From positions 1-64,000 of the forward strand of contig JANXRG010000036.1 of the NCBI GenBank assembly GCA_025353105.1: a stretch of DNA of 64,000 bases, written 5' to 3'. Of the stretch, positions 51,798-62,538 are shown in pieces. Under the pieces are notes generated by a model. The model was given only the letters and a program-made list of their open reading frames with translations. It searched no databases and was not told the DNA's origin. Within the stretch, counting starts at the first letter, position 1. The number at the start of each line of letters is the position of its first letter. This DNA is from Verrucomicrobiota bacterium. Lineage in GTDB: Bacteria > Verrucomicrobiota > Verrucomicrobiia > Chthoniobacterales > SZAS-18. The translations under genes were made by a program, and so were the position numbers.

Positions 51798-53324
51798 ATG
51801 AACCGCGTCTTCGGCATCGAGACGGAGTTCGGCATCACGGTGGACGGCGTGGAGCACGTCGATGTCGTCGCGGAGTCGATCGAGCTGGTGCGACGCTACA
51901 CCGACCACGGCGCGTTGATGAAATGGACCTACCGGCTGGAGGATCCGCATCGTGACGCGCGGGGTTTCCGCGCGGCTGAATTACTGCAGGACACGGACGA
52001 GGCGGCGTATGTCGAGGTCGACCGCAACCGGCCCTTGAGCTTTGAGGAAATCAAGAGCGACCTCGTCCTGAGCAACGGCGCTCGCTTCTACAACGATCAC
52101 GCGCACCCGGAGTATTCGACGCCGGAATGCACGACCTTGCAGCAGTTGGTCGCGCAGGAGAAGGCGGGCGAGCGCATCCTGGCTGAATGCGTGCGCCGGC
52201 GGAACAAGCGGCTGATTCCCGATGACAAGAAGGTCCGCGTGTACAAGAACAACACGGATTTCGTCGGCCACAGCTACGGCTGCCACGACAACTACCTCAT
52301 GAGCCGGCACGTGCCGTGGGAGCGCGTGGTGTCGGACATTCTGCCGTTTCTCGTCACGCGTCAGATTTTTGCGGGGGCGGGAAAGATGGGCGTCGAAATG
52401 GAGGGTGCGGCGGGACAGCCCGGCATCTACCAAATCTCCCAACGCGCCGATTTCTTTGTGGTCGTGACCAGCATCGACACGATGAACCGGCGTCCGCTGG
52501 TGAACACGCGCGACGAGCCGCACGCGGACAGCACGCGCTTCCGTCGATTTCACGTCATCATCGGCGATGCGAACATGAGCGAATTCGCGTGCGCGTTGAA
52601 AATCGGCACGACGTCCCTGGTGCTCGATTTGATCGAGCAAGGCCGCGCGCCCGCGATCGAGCTGGCGCAGCCGATCGAGGCGACCAAGGCGATCAGCCGC
52701 GATCCGACGCATGCGTGGATCGTCGAGTTGCAGGACGGCCGGAAAATATCCGCCATTGAAATCCAGCGACAGTACCTGGCCGCCGCGCGGCGGCTGCATT
52801 CGCAGCCTGAGGGCGAGACGAAGTGGATTCTTGACGAATGGGAACAGGTGCTGCACGATCTGAACCGCGACGTTTCGTTGTGCCGGGACCGGTGCGATTG
52901 GGTGGCGAAAAAGTACCTGCTCGACACGTTTATGGCGGAGGACGGCGTGACTGCGGACCATCCGTGGATGCAGTCGCTCGATCTGGAGTATCACAACGTC
53001 GACATCGAGGATGGCCTGCATCACGCGCTCGTGCGCGACGGGCACATGCGACGATTTCTCGATGAGGAGACAATCCGCAATGCGATCTTTATGCCTCCCG
53101 AGACGACTCGCGCGTTTTTTCGCGGTCGAGCGGTGGCGCGTTTTCAGCCGGAGATTGCGTCCATTCACTGGGACGAAGTGGTGTTCAACTACCGTGGGGA
53201 ACGGTATCCGGTCTCGTTGAATCAGGCGTTCAACGACGACGAACTGGCGCGCTTGAACGGCCTGATGAGCGAGGCGCAGTCGCTTGGGGAACTGATTCAG
53301 GCGCTTGGTCGGCGGGAGCACTGA
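51798..53324 (+). CDS. dop: Dop: Pup deamidase/depupylase
   Basis: The gene encodes 508 residues of the PafA/Dop (glutamine-synthetase-like) family. The start is FGIETEFGITVDG, and the diagnostic NGARFYNDHAHPEYSTPEC favours Dop over PafA (PafA has a GSHPEYATAE form). Other matches are IYQISQRADFF, RPLVNTRDEPHADSTRFRRFHVIIGDANMSE and WDEVVFNYRGERYP. Dop converts Pup-Gln to Pup-Glu and removes Pup from proteins. It sits directly downstream of the ATPase gene. No pup or pafA is seen in the window, so Pup must be encoded elsewhere or Dop has another role. Confidence 0.9.
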   Translation: MNRVFGIETEFGITVDGVEHVDVVAESIELVRRYTDHGALMKWTYRLEDPHRDARGFRAAELLQDTDEAAYVEVDRNRPLSFEEIKSDLVLSNGARFYNDHAHPEYSTPECTTLQQLVAQEKAGERILAECVRRRNKRLIPDDKKVRVYKNNTDFVGHSYGCHDNYLMSRHVPWERVVSDILPFLVTRQIFAGAGKMGVEMEGAAGQPGIYQISQRADFFVVVTSIDTMNRRPLVNTRDEPHADSTRFRRFHVIIGDANMSEFACALKIGTTSLVLDLIEQGRAPAIELAQPIEATKAISRDPTHAWIVELQDGRKISAIEIQRQYLAAARRLHSQPEGETKWILDEWEQVLHDLNRDVSLCRDRCDWVAKKYLLDTFMAEDGVTADHPWMQSLDLEYHNVDIEDGLHHALVRDGHMRRFLDEETIRNAIFMPPETTRAFFRGRAVARFQPEIASIHWDEVVFNYRGERYPVSLNQAFNDDELARLNGLMSEAQSLGELIQALGRREH

Positions 53325-53332
53325 CCAACAAA

Positions 53333-53358
53333 AAAGCCGGAGCTTTCGCCCGGCTCTT
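53333..53358. terminator. Bidirectional intrinsic terminator between dop and the PEP-CTERM gene
   Basis: Arms AGCCGG (53335-53340) and CCGGCT (53350-53355) form the stem. A run of T (CTTTT) follows on the plus strand, and on the minus strand the stem is followed by TTTTTT. It closes the mpa-dop operon and the convergent gene ending at 53377. Confidence 0.85.
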
Positions 53359-53376
53359 TTGGAAAGGTGAGAGGTC

Positions 53377-54162
53377 TCAGGCCTTGCGGCGGCGGAGGAA
53401 GCCCGCCACGCCAAGGGCGCCAAGTCCCGCGAGGGCCAGGGTCGACGGCTCCGGCACCGAAGTGACCGTGATGTTGTCTAGCAGCAGGGCCGATCCGAGT
53501 TGATTATTGACAACGTCGATCACGCCGAAAGAAATCTGATAATTACCCGCCGTGCCAATGGTGAAGCCGGAGGAGGTCAAATAGTTCGTGCTGGCAGAGA
53601 ATCGGCTGGTCGCATCTCCACCGTTGCCGGGCAGTGGCGTGGTGAGAGCGTTCGCCAGCCGGATAATCGTCGTCGCCTGGGTCGCGGTATTTAGCAGAAC
53701 CGCAAATGCGTAGTCCTGATGCAGGCCGTCGGCCGTCAGAAAGTTGTAGCTGAAGCTGACGACGTCGCCAACGTTCAAGCTTGTTGGTAGCGTGAAGGAA
53801 TACCCCGATCCTTCGATCGCGACCTGACCAGCTGGAGCGGCCGCTTGAACGGTTCCGACCGGCAGTCCAAGCGATGTGTTCAGAGAGACTGCGGTGACAG
53901 CGTTTCCATTAACCCCGCCGCCATCGCTGGCATTGCTGCCAAACGACGTCAGCATCAGTTGACCGCTGCCAGCAAATGCGGCGATCCCAGCGTAGGGGCT
54001 CGTGATTCGGGCAGCATCTCCGAAGATGAAGCCGTTCGGCCCGATGCCGGTCTCGAAGTCCTGGACCACCACCGCTGGCGCGGTGGAGGCCAAAGTAAGT
54101 CCGAGAATAGCGAGCGCCAGATGGAAGCCAGTTTGAGGCGAATGATTTCTCATTTTGGTCAT
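53377..54162 (-). CDS. Exported PEP-CTERM protein
   Basis: The gene encodes 261 residues. A signal peptide (TGFHLALAILGLTLASTAPA) is followed by a beta-rich domain (DFETGIGPNGFIFGD... VGDVVSFSYNFLTADG...AVLLNTATQATTIIRL) and a PEP-CTERM tail: VPEPSTLALAGLGALGV, a hydrophobic segment and RRRKA. The sorting tail suggests processing by an exosortase and display at the cell surface or in exopolysaccharide. Function unknown. It shares the sorting signal type with the large protein at 14353, but not its sequence. Confidence 0.9.
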   Translation of the reverse strand: MTKMRNHSPQTGFHLALAILGLTLASTAPAVVVQDFETGIGPNGFIFGDAARITSPYAGIAAFAGSGQLMLTSFGSNASDGGGVNGNAVTAVSLNTSLGLPVGTVQAAAPAGQVAIEGSGYSFTLPTSLNVGDVVSFSYNFLTADGLHQDYAFAVLLNTATQATTIIRLANALTTPLPGNGGDATSRFSASTNYLTSSGFTIGTAGNYQISFGVIDVVNNQLGSALLLDNITVTSVPEPSTLALAGLGALGVAGFLRRRKA

Positions 54163-54198
54163 ATTGCGAAGTTCGGGTGAAGGATTACGTGTAATTCC

Positions 54199-57100
54199 TT
54201 ACGGTGTCACGACGAATTTCGTCCTACTGGCCGACGCGCCGGCTGCGTTGCTCACGCGGATGTTGCCGGTGACCGCACCTGCGGGGACATTCGCCAGGAT
54301 GGTAGTGCTGGAGATGACGACGACGCCCGTGGCCGGCTTGTTGTTGAAGAACGTGACTGTGGTGCCCGGGCCAAAGTTCGAGCCGGTGATTACGACCTGG
54401 CTGCCAACCTTGCCGCTCGCGGGCGAGAAGCTCGTGATGGTCGGTGAGGCAAACGTCACGACGTCGGTGCGGGCGCCCGTGGCATTGTGCATGTGGGCCA
54501 GCACTAAACCGAGCGAGCCGTTAGCCTGATAATTGGCGCCATTGTAGGTCACCGGAATCGTGGTGGTCGGCAGATCGTTGTAGAAGAACGGATCCAGATT
54601 GCCGCCCTGAGCATCCAGGCCGGGCTTGGCCATGTCATAGAGCAATAGGCCCGTGTCATCCACCACGTTCTGGGTCTGACGGTCAAAGGTGACGACCTCG
54701 TAGAAGAACTGCGTCGGCAGGCCTGCGCCCGCCAGCCCGATGTCCGTTCCGAGGACCGGAATCGTCACCACGCTGTTGTTATAACTGTTCGTGTCGCGGG
54801 TCGCCGGGGAGAGGCCGTTCGTCCGGAAGCGGAAGATCGAGCCGCCCGTCGACTGATTGACGATGACCGGCACATAGACATTACTGCCGGCCGAGCCGTT
54901 CGCCTGGGAACTCAGGAAGAGGGCATAGCCGAAGGTCGCGCCGCCATCAACCGAGATAAAGATCTCCTTGTCCGAGCCATTGAAACTGGGCGTTGAGGCG
55001 TTGGCGAAGCCTTCGAGGAGGAATGTCAGAACGGTGTTCTGTGGGCTCGCGCCACGCTCGAGGTAGTCGCTGGTGATGCCGACATACTTGAAGATGTCCT
55101 TATTGGCCGGCGGATTCGAGGAACCGGCCTGGGCGCTGACATATTGCAGCTCAAATGGCTTTACCAAGCTCACGATGTCCTGCGTGTTGGTGTTGAAGAC
55201 GCTGCCGGTGTTGATCGACGCACCCGTCAGGTTGAGCGTGAACTGGCCGGTGGCTGCGCCGGGAACAATGGCCGTGGGCGACGTGCGCATGGCACTGACC
55301 GGCTTCGGCGAGGCGTAGAGTGCCACGCGGATCGTCGGCTCCGTGCCGCCGGTTGGCGTGAGGACCGCGTAGCCCGTCTTTTCCGTGAGCCACTGGCGCG
55401 AGCTGGGAAGGCTGAGCGGTGCCGAGGCTTCGCGCACGTGTTTGAGCAGATTGCCGGTCGCGGTGAAGTTCACTGGGATCGTCACCGTGCTGCCGGCGGT
55501 TGCCGTCACAGGGGCACCCGAACCTACCGTAAAGGTGGCGCCCGCGACCGGGGTCACGTCGACATAGGTCACGTTATAAGTCACGTCGGCGGCGCCCTTG
55601 TTGGTCACTGCAATGGTCTTGCTCAGCGTGGACGAGGAGTCCACCGGCACCTCGACGATGCCGAACGACATATTGACCAAGCCGCGATCGGTCTGGTTGT
55701 ACGCGACGACACTTGCCGTCGAAGCCTTCGTAATATCAATTCGCCCGGCGCCGACCCGGCCCGTGCCATATTGCGACCCGGTTCCGCTTGGGCCCGTGAA
55801 CTCGTCGTGCGTCGAGGTATTCATGGCGAGCGCCATTAGTTCCTCGACGGACCAGGTTGGGTGAAGCTGGCGGAGCAGGATCATCATGCCCGCGACGTGC
55901 GGCGTGGCCGAGGACGTGCCGTTGAAGCTTTGCACCGCTGAGCCTGTCAGATTATGCGCGACGCCCACCACTTCAGCGGGCGCGGAGATGTCGGGCTTAA
56001 GCATGCTGTCACCCAACCGCGGACCGCGGGAGCTATAGCTGGGCATCGTGTCGGCGGCCGTGGTCGCCAAACTGACAAAGCCGTTATCATTGTTGATCGT
56101 CACGTTCACGCCGGTGCGCGTGACGGGGTCGAGCTGCGCCTTGATGGCGTTGCCTTCATTCAAGCCAATCATCACGGCGGGCTTAACGACAGTCGCGTCC
56201 AACGCCATCGTAATCGGGTTCGGTGTGCCGCTGCCTCCAGCGCTCTGCACAATGACAACACCAATGGCGCCCGCGGCTTGGGCTGCCTGGACTTTCGACA
56301 CAAATGTCACGGCGCCGCGATCAATCATGCAGATGTTTCCTGCGATGGCGGCCGCATTTGTTAAAGCCGACGAGGCGTCCGGCGGATTCGCGTAGACGAT
56401 GTTGCCGGTGAGGCCCCCAGCCGGAACGGCCGGGCTCGGACTGCCATAAATTGAGCTATACTTTTGTCCGGCAATGGCGGCCGGACTGTTGGCCGTCACA
56501 TTGGAGTCAAAGAAGAATCCTCCGGTGTTATTGAAGGTGGCGGCCACGCTCAACGTACCACTCGCAACCGAGGGGCTGCTGACGATGTAGTACGAATCAC
56601 CCGCATTGCCCGCCGCCGAGCAGACGATAATTCCGGCTGCCGCGGCGTTCGTCGCAGCGATGTCGTCCGGATCGTCGGCGTAGCCGCCGTTTGCGCCGAG
56701 CGACATACTGATGACGTCCAGGTGATCAGCGATGTTGCCGTCGCCATTCGGATCGATTGCCCAGTCAATCGCTTGGGTAACCAGATTGGTCGAGCCGGTC
56801 ACGCCAAACACGCGCAGTGGGTAAAGAAACGCCTTGGGTGCAAGACCCGGGCTAATTTTGAGAGAGGCGATGTCGGTCGAATTGTTATAGAGGCCAACAA
56901 AAGTCGCGCCGCTGGCCGTGACGCCCAAGCCGCCGATCAAACTTGCGCAGGAGGTTCCGTGGCCAATCACCGAGTCGTCGAAAGGATTGGCGTCGGGCAC
57001 GGGGTTGTTTGAGCCCGTATATGCGTCGCCGGCGAAATCGAAACCGCCCGGCACCTTGAAGGACGGAAAATACGGATTGGGAGCACCAGTGTCCGTGATG

Positions 57101-57966
57101 CTCGCGTAGGCAGCCGCCGTGCCGGGTCCGCCGAAATTGGTGTGCACATAATCGAGACCGCTATCGATAATCGCAACCTTAACGCCTTCCCCGTGGATGC
57201 CGAAGGGCGCATTAGCGTTGGTCGTCGTCCAAGGCGTGCGGCCCCCGAGGAAATCTATGTCAGTGGGTGCGGTCTGGAATTTGGGAACTTGGATATGCAC
57301 CGCCTTCACGCCGGGGAGCTTTGCCAGCTCAGCCATTTGCCCGCGCGTGGCATAAATCGAGATTCCATTGTAGGCGCTCTTAGTGCGGAAGATGATTTTG
57401 CCGCCCTCCGCCATCGAAGTAACCCTCGGCAGGATGGCTTGATGGGCCGCCTCCAACTTGGAAACTTGGACCTTGGCCTGGCTGACCGCGACCGTCTTGG
57501 CGGAGTCCTGGGCCGCCTTCGACATGGCGGTGAAACTGCCGCCGGCCTGCTTGACCGACGTCTTCAACGACTCAGCGTAGACGAGCGAGGCGGGCTGATC
57601 GACCAATTCAACCATCACCGGCACGACTTCGCGAAAATTGGCGGGCGTCAGCTCGGGCGACCGCGAGGCGGGGGTCGCCGCGGTGGGCGTCCCGGCTTCG
57701 CTGGCAACCTGACTGGCGGGCGAGGTGGGCTGCGCCTTGACCACGGCGGGAGCCTTGGTGGCCGAGCCGCGCGCGGCGGGCATCGTCACGGTTCGCTCGT
57801 CCTGAATCCGGGCGGTGGCCGCGCGAGCCTGGCCTTGGACCGAGGCGGGAAGCAATGCGCTGACGGCGACGGCGGCAACACTCGTGGCCGAAATCAGGAA
57901 GCGACGCGCAAAGGCGTAGCACGTCCGGGTGGGATCGAATTTGGTGGGTAGAGTGGGCTCGTTCAT
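54199..57966 (-). CDS. Exported subtilase (S8 peptidase) with PA and IPT/TIG domains
   Basis: The gene encodes about 1255 residues. A signal peptide (ARRFLISATSVAAVAVSALLPASVQGQ) and a long pro-region precede the S8 domain: Asp268 (VAIIDSGLDYVH), His336 (VIGHGTSCASL) and Ser685 (FNGTSSATPHVAG), all intact. A PA insert lies between about 520 and 630 (GLTGNIVYANPPDASS...MIDRGAVTFVSKVQAAQAAGAIGVVIV). The C-terminal part is beta-rich and ends in an IPT/TIG domain (ITSFSPASGKVGSQVVITGSNFGPG). It is a secreted or surface endopeptidase. Start ATG 57966; the open frame continues 13 codons further. The gene lies 36 bp upstream of the PEP-CTERM gene on the same strand. Confidence 0.93.
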   Translation of the reverse strand: MNEPTLPTKFDPTRTCYAFARRFLISATSVAAVAVSALLPASVQGQARAATARIQDERTVTMPAARGSATKAPAVVKAQPTSPASQVASEAGTPTAATPASRSPELTPANFREVVPVMVELVDQPASLVYAESLKTSVKQAGGSFTAMSKAAQDSAKTVAVSQAKVQVSKLEAAHQAILPRVTSMAEGGKIIFRTKSAYNGISIYATRGQMAELAKLPGVKAVHIQVPKFQTAPTDIDFLGGRTPWTTTNANAPFGIHGEGVKVAIIDSGLDYVHTNFGGPGTAAAYASITDTGAPNPYFPSFKVPGGFDFAGDAYTGSNNPVPDANPFDDSVIGHGTSCASLIGGLGVTASGATFVGLYNNSTDIASLKISPGLAPKAFLYPLRVFGVTGSTNLVTQAIDWAIDPNGDGNIADHLDVISMSLGANGGYADDPDDIAATNAAAAGIIVCSAAGNAGDSYYIVSSPSVASGTLSVAATFNNTGGFFFDSNVTANSPAAIAGQKYSSIYGSPSPAVPAGGLTGNIVYANPPDASSALTNAAAIAGNICMIDRGAVTFVSKVQAAQAAGAIGVVIVQSAGGSGTPNPITMALDATVVKPAVMIGLNEGNAIKAQLDPVTRTGVNVTINNDNGFVSLATTAADTMPSYSSRGPRLGDSMLKPDISAPAEVVGVAHNLTGSAVQSFNGTSSATPHVAGMMILLRQLHPTWSVEELMALAMNTSTHDEFTGPSGTGSQYGTGRVGAGRIDITKASTASVVAYNQTDRGLVNMSFGIVEVPVDSSSTLSKTIAVTNKGAADVTYNVTYVDVTPVAGATFTVGSGAPVTATAGSTVTIPVNFTATGNLLKHVREASAPLSLPSSRQWLTEKTGYAVLTPTGGTEPTIRVALYASPKPVSAMRTSPTAIVPGAATGQFTLNLTGASINTGSVFNTNTQDIVSLVKPFELQYVSAQAGSSNPPANKDIFKYVGITSDYLERGASPQNTVLTFLLEGFANASTPSFNGSDKEIFISVDGGATFGYALFLSSQANGSAGSNVYVPVIVNQSTGGSIFRFRTNGLSPATRDTNSYNNSVVTIPVLGTDIGLAGAGLPTQFFYEVVTFDRQTQNVVDDTGLLLYDMAKPGLDAQGGNLDPFFYNDLPTTTIPVTYNGANYQANGSLGLVLAHMHNATGARTDVVTFASPTITSFSPASGKVGSQVVITGSNFGPGTTVTFFNNKPATGVVVISSTTILANVPAGAVTGNIRVSNAAGASASRTKFVVTP

Positions 57967-58005
57967 GATCACGTTTTGACTGCAGTGGCTGGGATGAGGG
58001 GACAA

Positions 58006-58377
58006 TGGAATTGGTTCGCGTAGATAGCGCTCGCGGCGTCCGGAATAACAACTCGTGCCGTCACCAGTAAATGGACGGGCATTGCGGACGTAGCGATAGG
58101 TGTTCTATCGAGGCCGCAAAATCGTGACAAGCGAATTGTCACAACAATCTGGAAGAAAGATTCTGCTCCAGTAAGGAGCAGAATTCATGCGAGGGCCGGG
58201 CGAAGAATTTGTCCCGCCTTGACGCGAGAAAAATAAGCTTCGAAATCAGCATAACTAATTCTCGTCTAATTACTTATACACGCGTACATGATTCGCGTGA
58301 CGTCAGCGCTGGTCGCGTCTGGCCGGTGGCACCCATCTGCGGCACGCGGGAAAAACGGGGGCGCTGGCGGCACAAGC
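58006..58377. promoter_or_regulatory. Non-coding region with three hairpins upstream of the subtilase
   Basis: 372 bp. It contains three inverted repeats in 91 bp: CGATAG/CTATCG (58094-58110), GTGACAA/TTGTCAC with 5-nt loop (58124-58142) and ATTCTGCTCC/GGAGCAGAAT with 5-nt loop (58160-58184). The last one, read on the minus strand, is followed by a CTTTCTTCC tract and may terminate the peptidase gene upstream. The middle one looks like an operator. Confidence 0.5.
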
Positions 58378-60513
<2,136 letters not shown>

Positions 60514-60602
60514 GCGACGGAATTATGGGCGGCCCGGTCTTCGCGTCAAAGGGACCGGACCCGTGGACCTTGCGAAAATGCCCGCAGGGCCTACGGGCCC
60601 GC

Positions 60603-60778
60603 GGGAAGCTCGAAACTCGAATTTCGAAACTCGAAGTAAGCTTTAAGAATTAAGATGAAACCAAAATTGCGACGGCAGCCATGCGGGTCGAATTTTCCTG
60701 AGTGGTCTCGATGGTTCAAGTTTTGAACCTGGACCTTCGAGTTTTCTTCGAGTTTCGAGTTTCGAACTTCGGGTTTCC
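60603..60778. repeat. Second copy of the long inverted-repeat element
   Basis: Arms 60603-60642 (AAGCTCGAAACTCGAATTTC then GAAACTCGAAGTAAGC) and 60738-60778 (TTCGAGTTTTCTTCGAGTTTCGAG) match the element at 42571-42720. The inner parts differ, the arms are similar. It probably is a dispersed palindromic element in intergenic DNA. Confidence 0.6.
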
Positions 60779-60798
60779 GGCGCGCGTCCGCGCGCAGG

Positions 60799-61293
60799 CT
60801 ATTTCACCGTGAACATCACGCGGGAGGTGACATTCGCGTAAACGATGTTCATGCCGTAGAGCCCGGGCGGGAGCTTCGATTTGTCCATCGTGTCGTCCAG
60901 CCGCGTCTTCGTACCGTGCTGGACCATGATGATCTTCGGCGACTCCGTGCTCGTGACGGAGCCGTTGGGATTCACCTTGAACACATTGATGATGACCATG
61001 GCCGGCACGCCGAGGACCTCGATTTCGGCGTCGGCGCTGACCGACTCCTTCAACTTGGCGAAAATGGCGCTCTGCGGGTTCCCGTCGATGAACGCCAACT
61101 GGCCGCCGACCTTCACCTGGAAAGGATAAATCGGGGAGACCTTCTTCGCCGCAATGAGCTCGCCGTAATCCGGCGGCTTTGCCTTGGCCTGCTCGGCCAC
61201 GGGATCCGAGTTGGTCTTCGCGACATTTTGCGCGGAAACAGTGGAGGCGATTGCGGCGGAGATGATGAGAAATGAAAGCAGCGGGATCTTCAT
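60799..61293 (-). CDS. Exported protein of unknown function
   Basis: The gene encodes 164 residues. A signal peptide (MKIPLLSFLIISAAIASTVSAQ) is followed by an acidic linker and a domain with KVSPIYPFQVKVGGQLAFIDGNPQ, VSADAEIEVLGVPAMVIINVFKV and a C-terminal beta-strand pair (LPPGLYGMNIVYANVTSRVMFTVK). No known family was recognised. Start ATG 61293 begins the signal peptide; the long open frame upstream is not coding. Confidence 0.75.
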   Translation of the reverse strand: MKIPLLSFLIISAAIASTVSAQNVAKTNSDPVAEQAKAKPPDYGELIAAKKVSPIYPFQVKVGGQLAFIDGNPQSAIFAKLKESVSADAEIEVLGVPAMVIINVFKVNPNGSVTSTESPKIIMVQHGTKTRLDDTMDKSKLPPGLYGMNIVYANVTSRVMFTVK

Positions 61294-61602
61294 GGCACCG
61301 CATTCATACCCGAATTCCAGGGCCGATTGCGAGTGACGATCCATCAAGCGGGCAGATTCTTTTTTGGGGAGCGCGCGCGTCTCGTGTGCCTGCGTCGGCG
61401 TCTCGCCGAGGGTTCCTGGCCGTGCTGGATGTTGATGATAAGTGTTTGCGGTCGGTGCGAATGACCGAAAGGACCGGACGGCCGTTCGGCGCGACGCCGA
61501 ACGGAGCATGCGAGACGCACGCGCTCCCCGATCCGCCGAACGGCCTGATCCGATTTGCAGCCCCAAGCGGATGTCGATCACCGTTCCTCGTCGGACGACC
61601 GG

Positions 61603-61755
61603 CTACTTGCCAATCAGGATCAGCACACCTGCCGCAATGGCGAGCACACCCATGACAATGCCGAGGCCGGCAAAAGCCAAGCCGAGGAGATTGACGAGGC
61701 CGCTGATTATCAGCCAGACCGCGAGGAGCATCATTCCGAGATTTCGATTGTTCAT
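61603..61755 (-). CDS. Tiny two-helix membrane protein
   Basis: The gene encodes 50 residues that run MNNRNLGMMLLAVWLIISGL, then a second hydrophobic half GLAFAGLGIVMGVLAIAAGV ending LILIGK. The whole protein is hydrophobic and glycine-rich, with a charged start and end, as in small inner-membrane proteins found in many bacteria. It is too short to be confirmed by length alone, but the clean ATG, stop and composition favour a real gene. Function unknown. Confidence 0.65.
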   Translation of the reverse strand: MNNRNLGMMLLAVWLIISGLVNLLGLAFAGLGIVMGVLAIAAGVLILIGK

Positions 61756-61891
61756 GGAGAAGCGTGCGATTTGGCGGGAGGATTACTCAAGTCCAAAATC
61801 GTCCACGCGTCTGTATTTTCCGGGGAGTGCACGCGTCGCTCCCCAATCGGCCGAGACGTGTAGGCAGGGCGAAGGTGAACCGCTCGAGCCG

Positions 61892-62425
61892 TTAATTCAT
61901 CACATCCGCGGCCTTGCGATCCCAGTTCGACGTCGAGTCATCGACGAGTTGCTGCAGGATCGGGAAATGAATCTCACCGTAGTTGAGCGCGTAGTAGAGC
62001 TTGCCGCCCTTGAAGATCCACGTGGAGGGCAGCCACGTCACCGGGATGTCGAGAAAGCGCTTCAGCTTGTTGTCGCCGCGTCGCGGGCCGGTATCGGCGA
62101 GAATACGGACGTTTTTCTGCGCGCCGACGCCGAACTTTTCAAGCAACGCGCGCCCGTCCTTGCCGTCGTCCCAAACGCTCATGAAGACGATCTGCGTCCC
62201 GGGGTTTGCCTCAACGAATTTCTTCCAGCCGCCTTCCTTGAGTTCAAGGTAGCAGTTCGGGCACCAGGTCGCCCACAGGTGCACGACCGTCACGCCCGGT
62301 TGTTTCACGAGCTCCGCCATGCGGGCCTCGGGGCTGGTGGCGGGATCGGGGGCGGGGACCGGATCGGCTGCCTGCAAAACCGCAGCGAGCGTCAGGCCAG
62401 CAAAGAACAATGAGGCGCGAATCAT
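61892..62425 (-). CDS. Exported thioredoxin-like (TlpA/ResA-type) protein
   Basis: The gene encodes about 177 residues. A signal peptide (MIRASLFFAGLTLAAVLQA) is followed by a thioredoxin fold with the redox motif WATWCPNCYLEL (CPNC), the cis-Pro segment DIPVTWLPSTWIFKGG and a C-terminal helix. Exported CPNC proteins of the TlpA/ResA type reduce or oxidise periplasmic cysteines, often for cytochrome c maturation. Start ATG 62425 begins the signal peptide. It is adjacent to the peptidase gene ending at 62539, possibly in the same transcript. Confidence 0.87.
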   Translation of the reverse strand: MIRASLFFAGLTLAAVLQAADPVPAPDPATSPEARMAELVKQPGVTVVHLWATWCPNCYLELKEGGWKKFVEANPGTQIVFMSVWDDGKDGRALLEKFGVGAQKNVRILADTGPRRGDNKLKRFLDIPVTWLPSTWIFKGGKLYYALNYGEIHFPILQQLVDDSTSNWDRKAADVMN

Positions 62426-62538
62426 GCCGCTCAATGTGGACGATTTCCGTGAAAATCCAATCCCGATTACCTCGACTCCTGCACGAGACGCCGCTCGCGC
62501 GGGCCATGCCATTATTTCAACAGCCTCCTAACGCGCGC

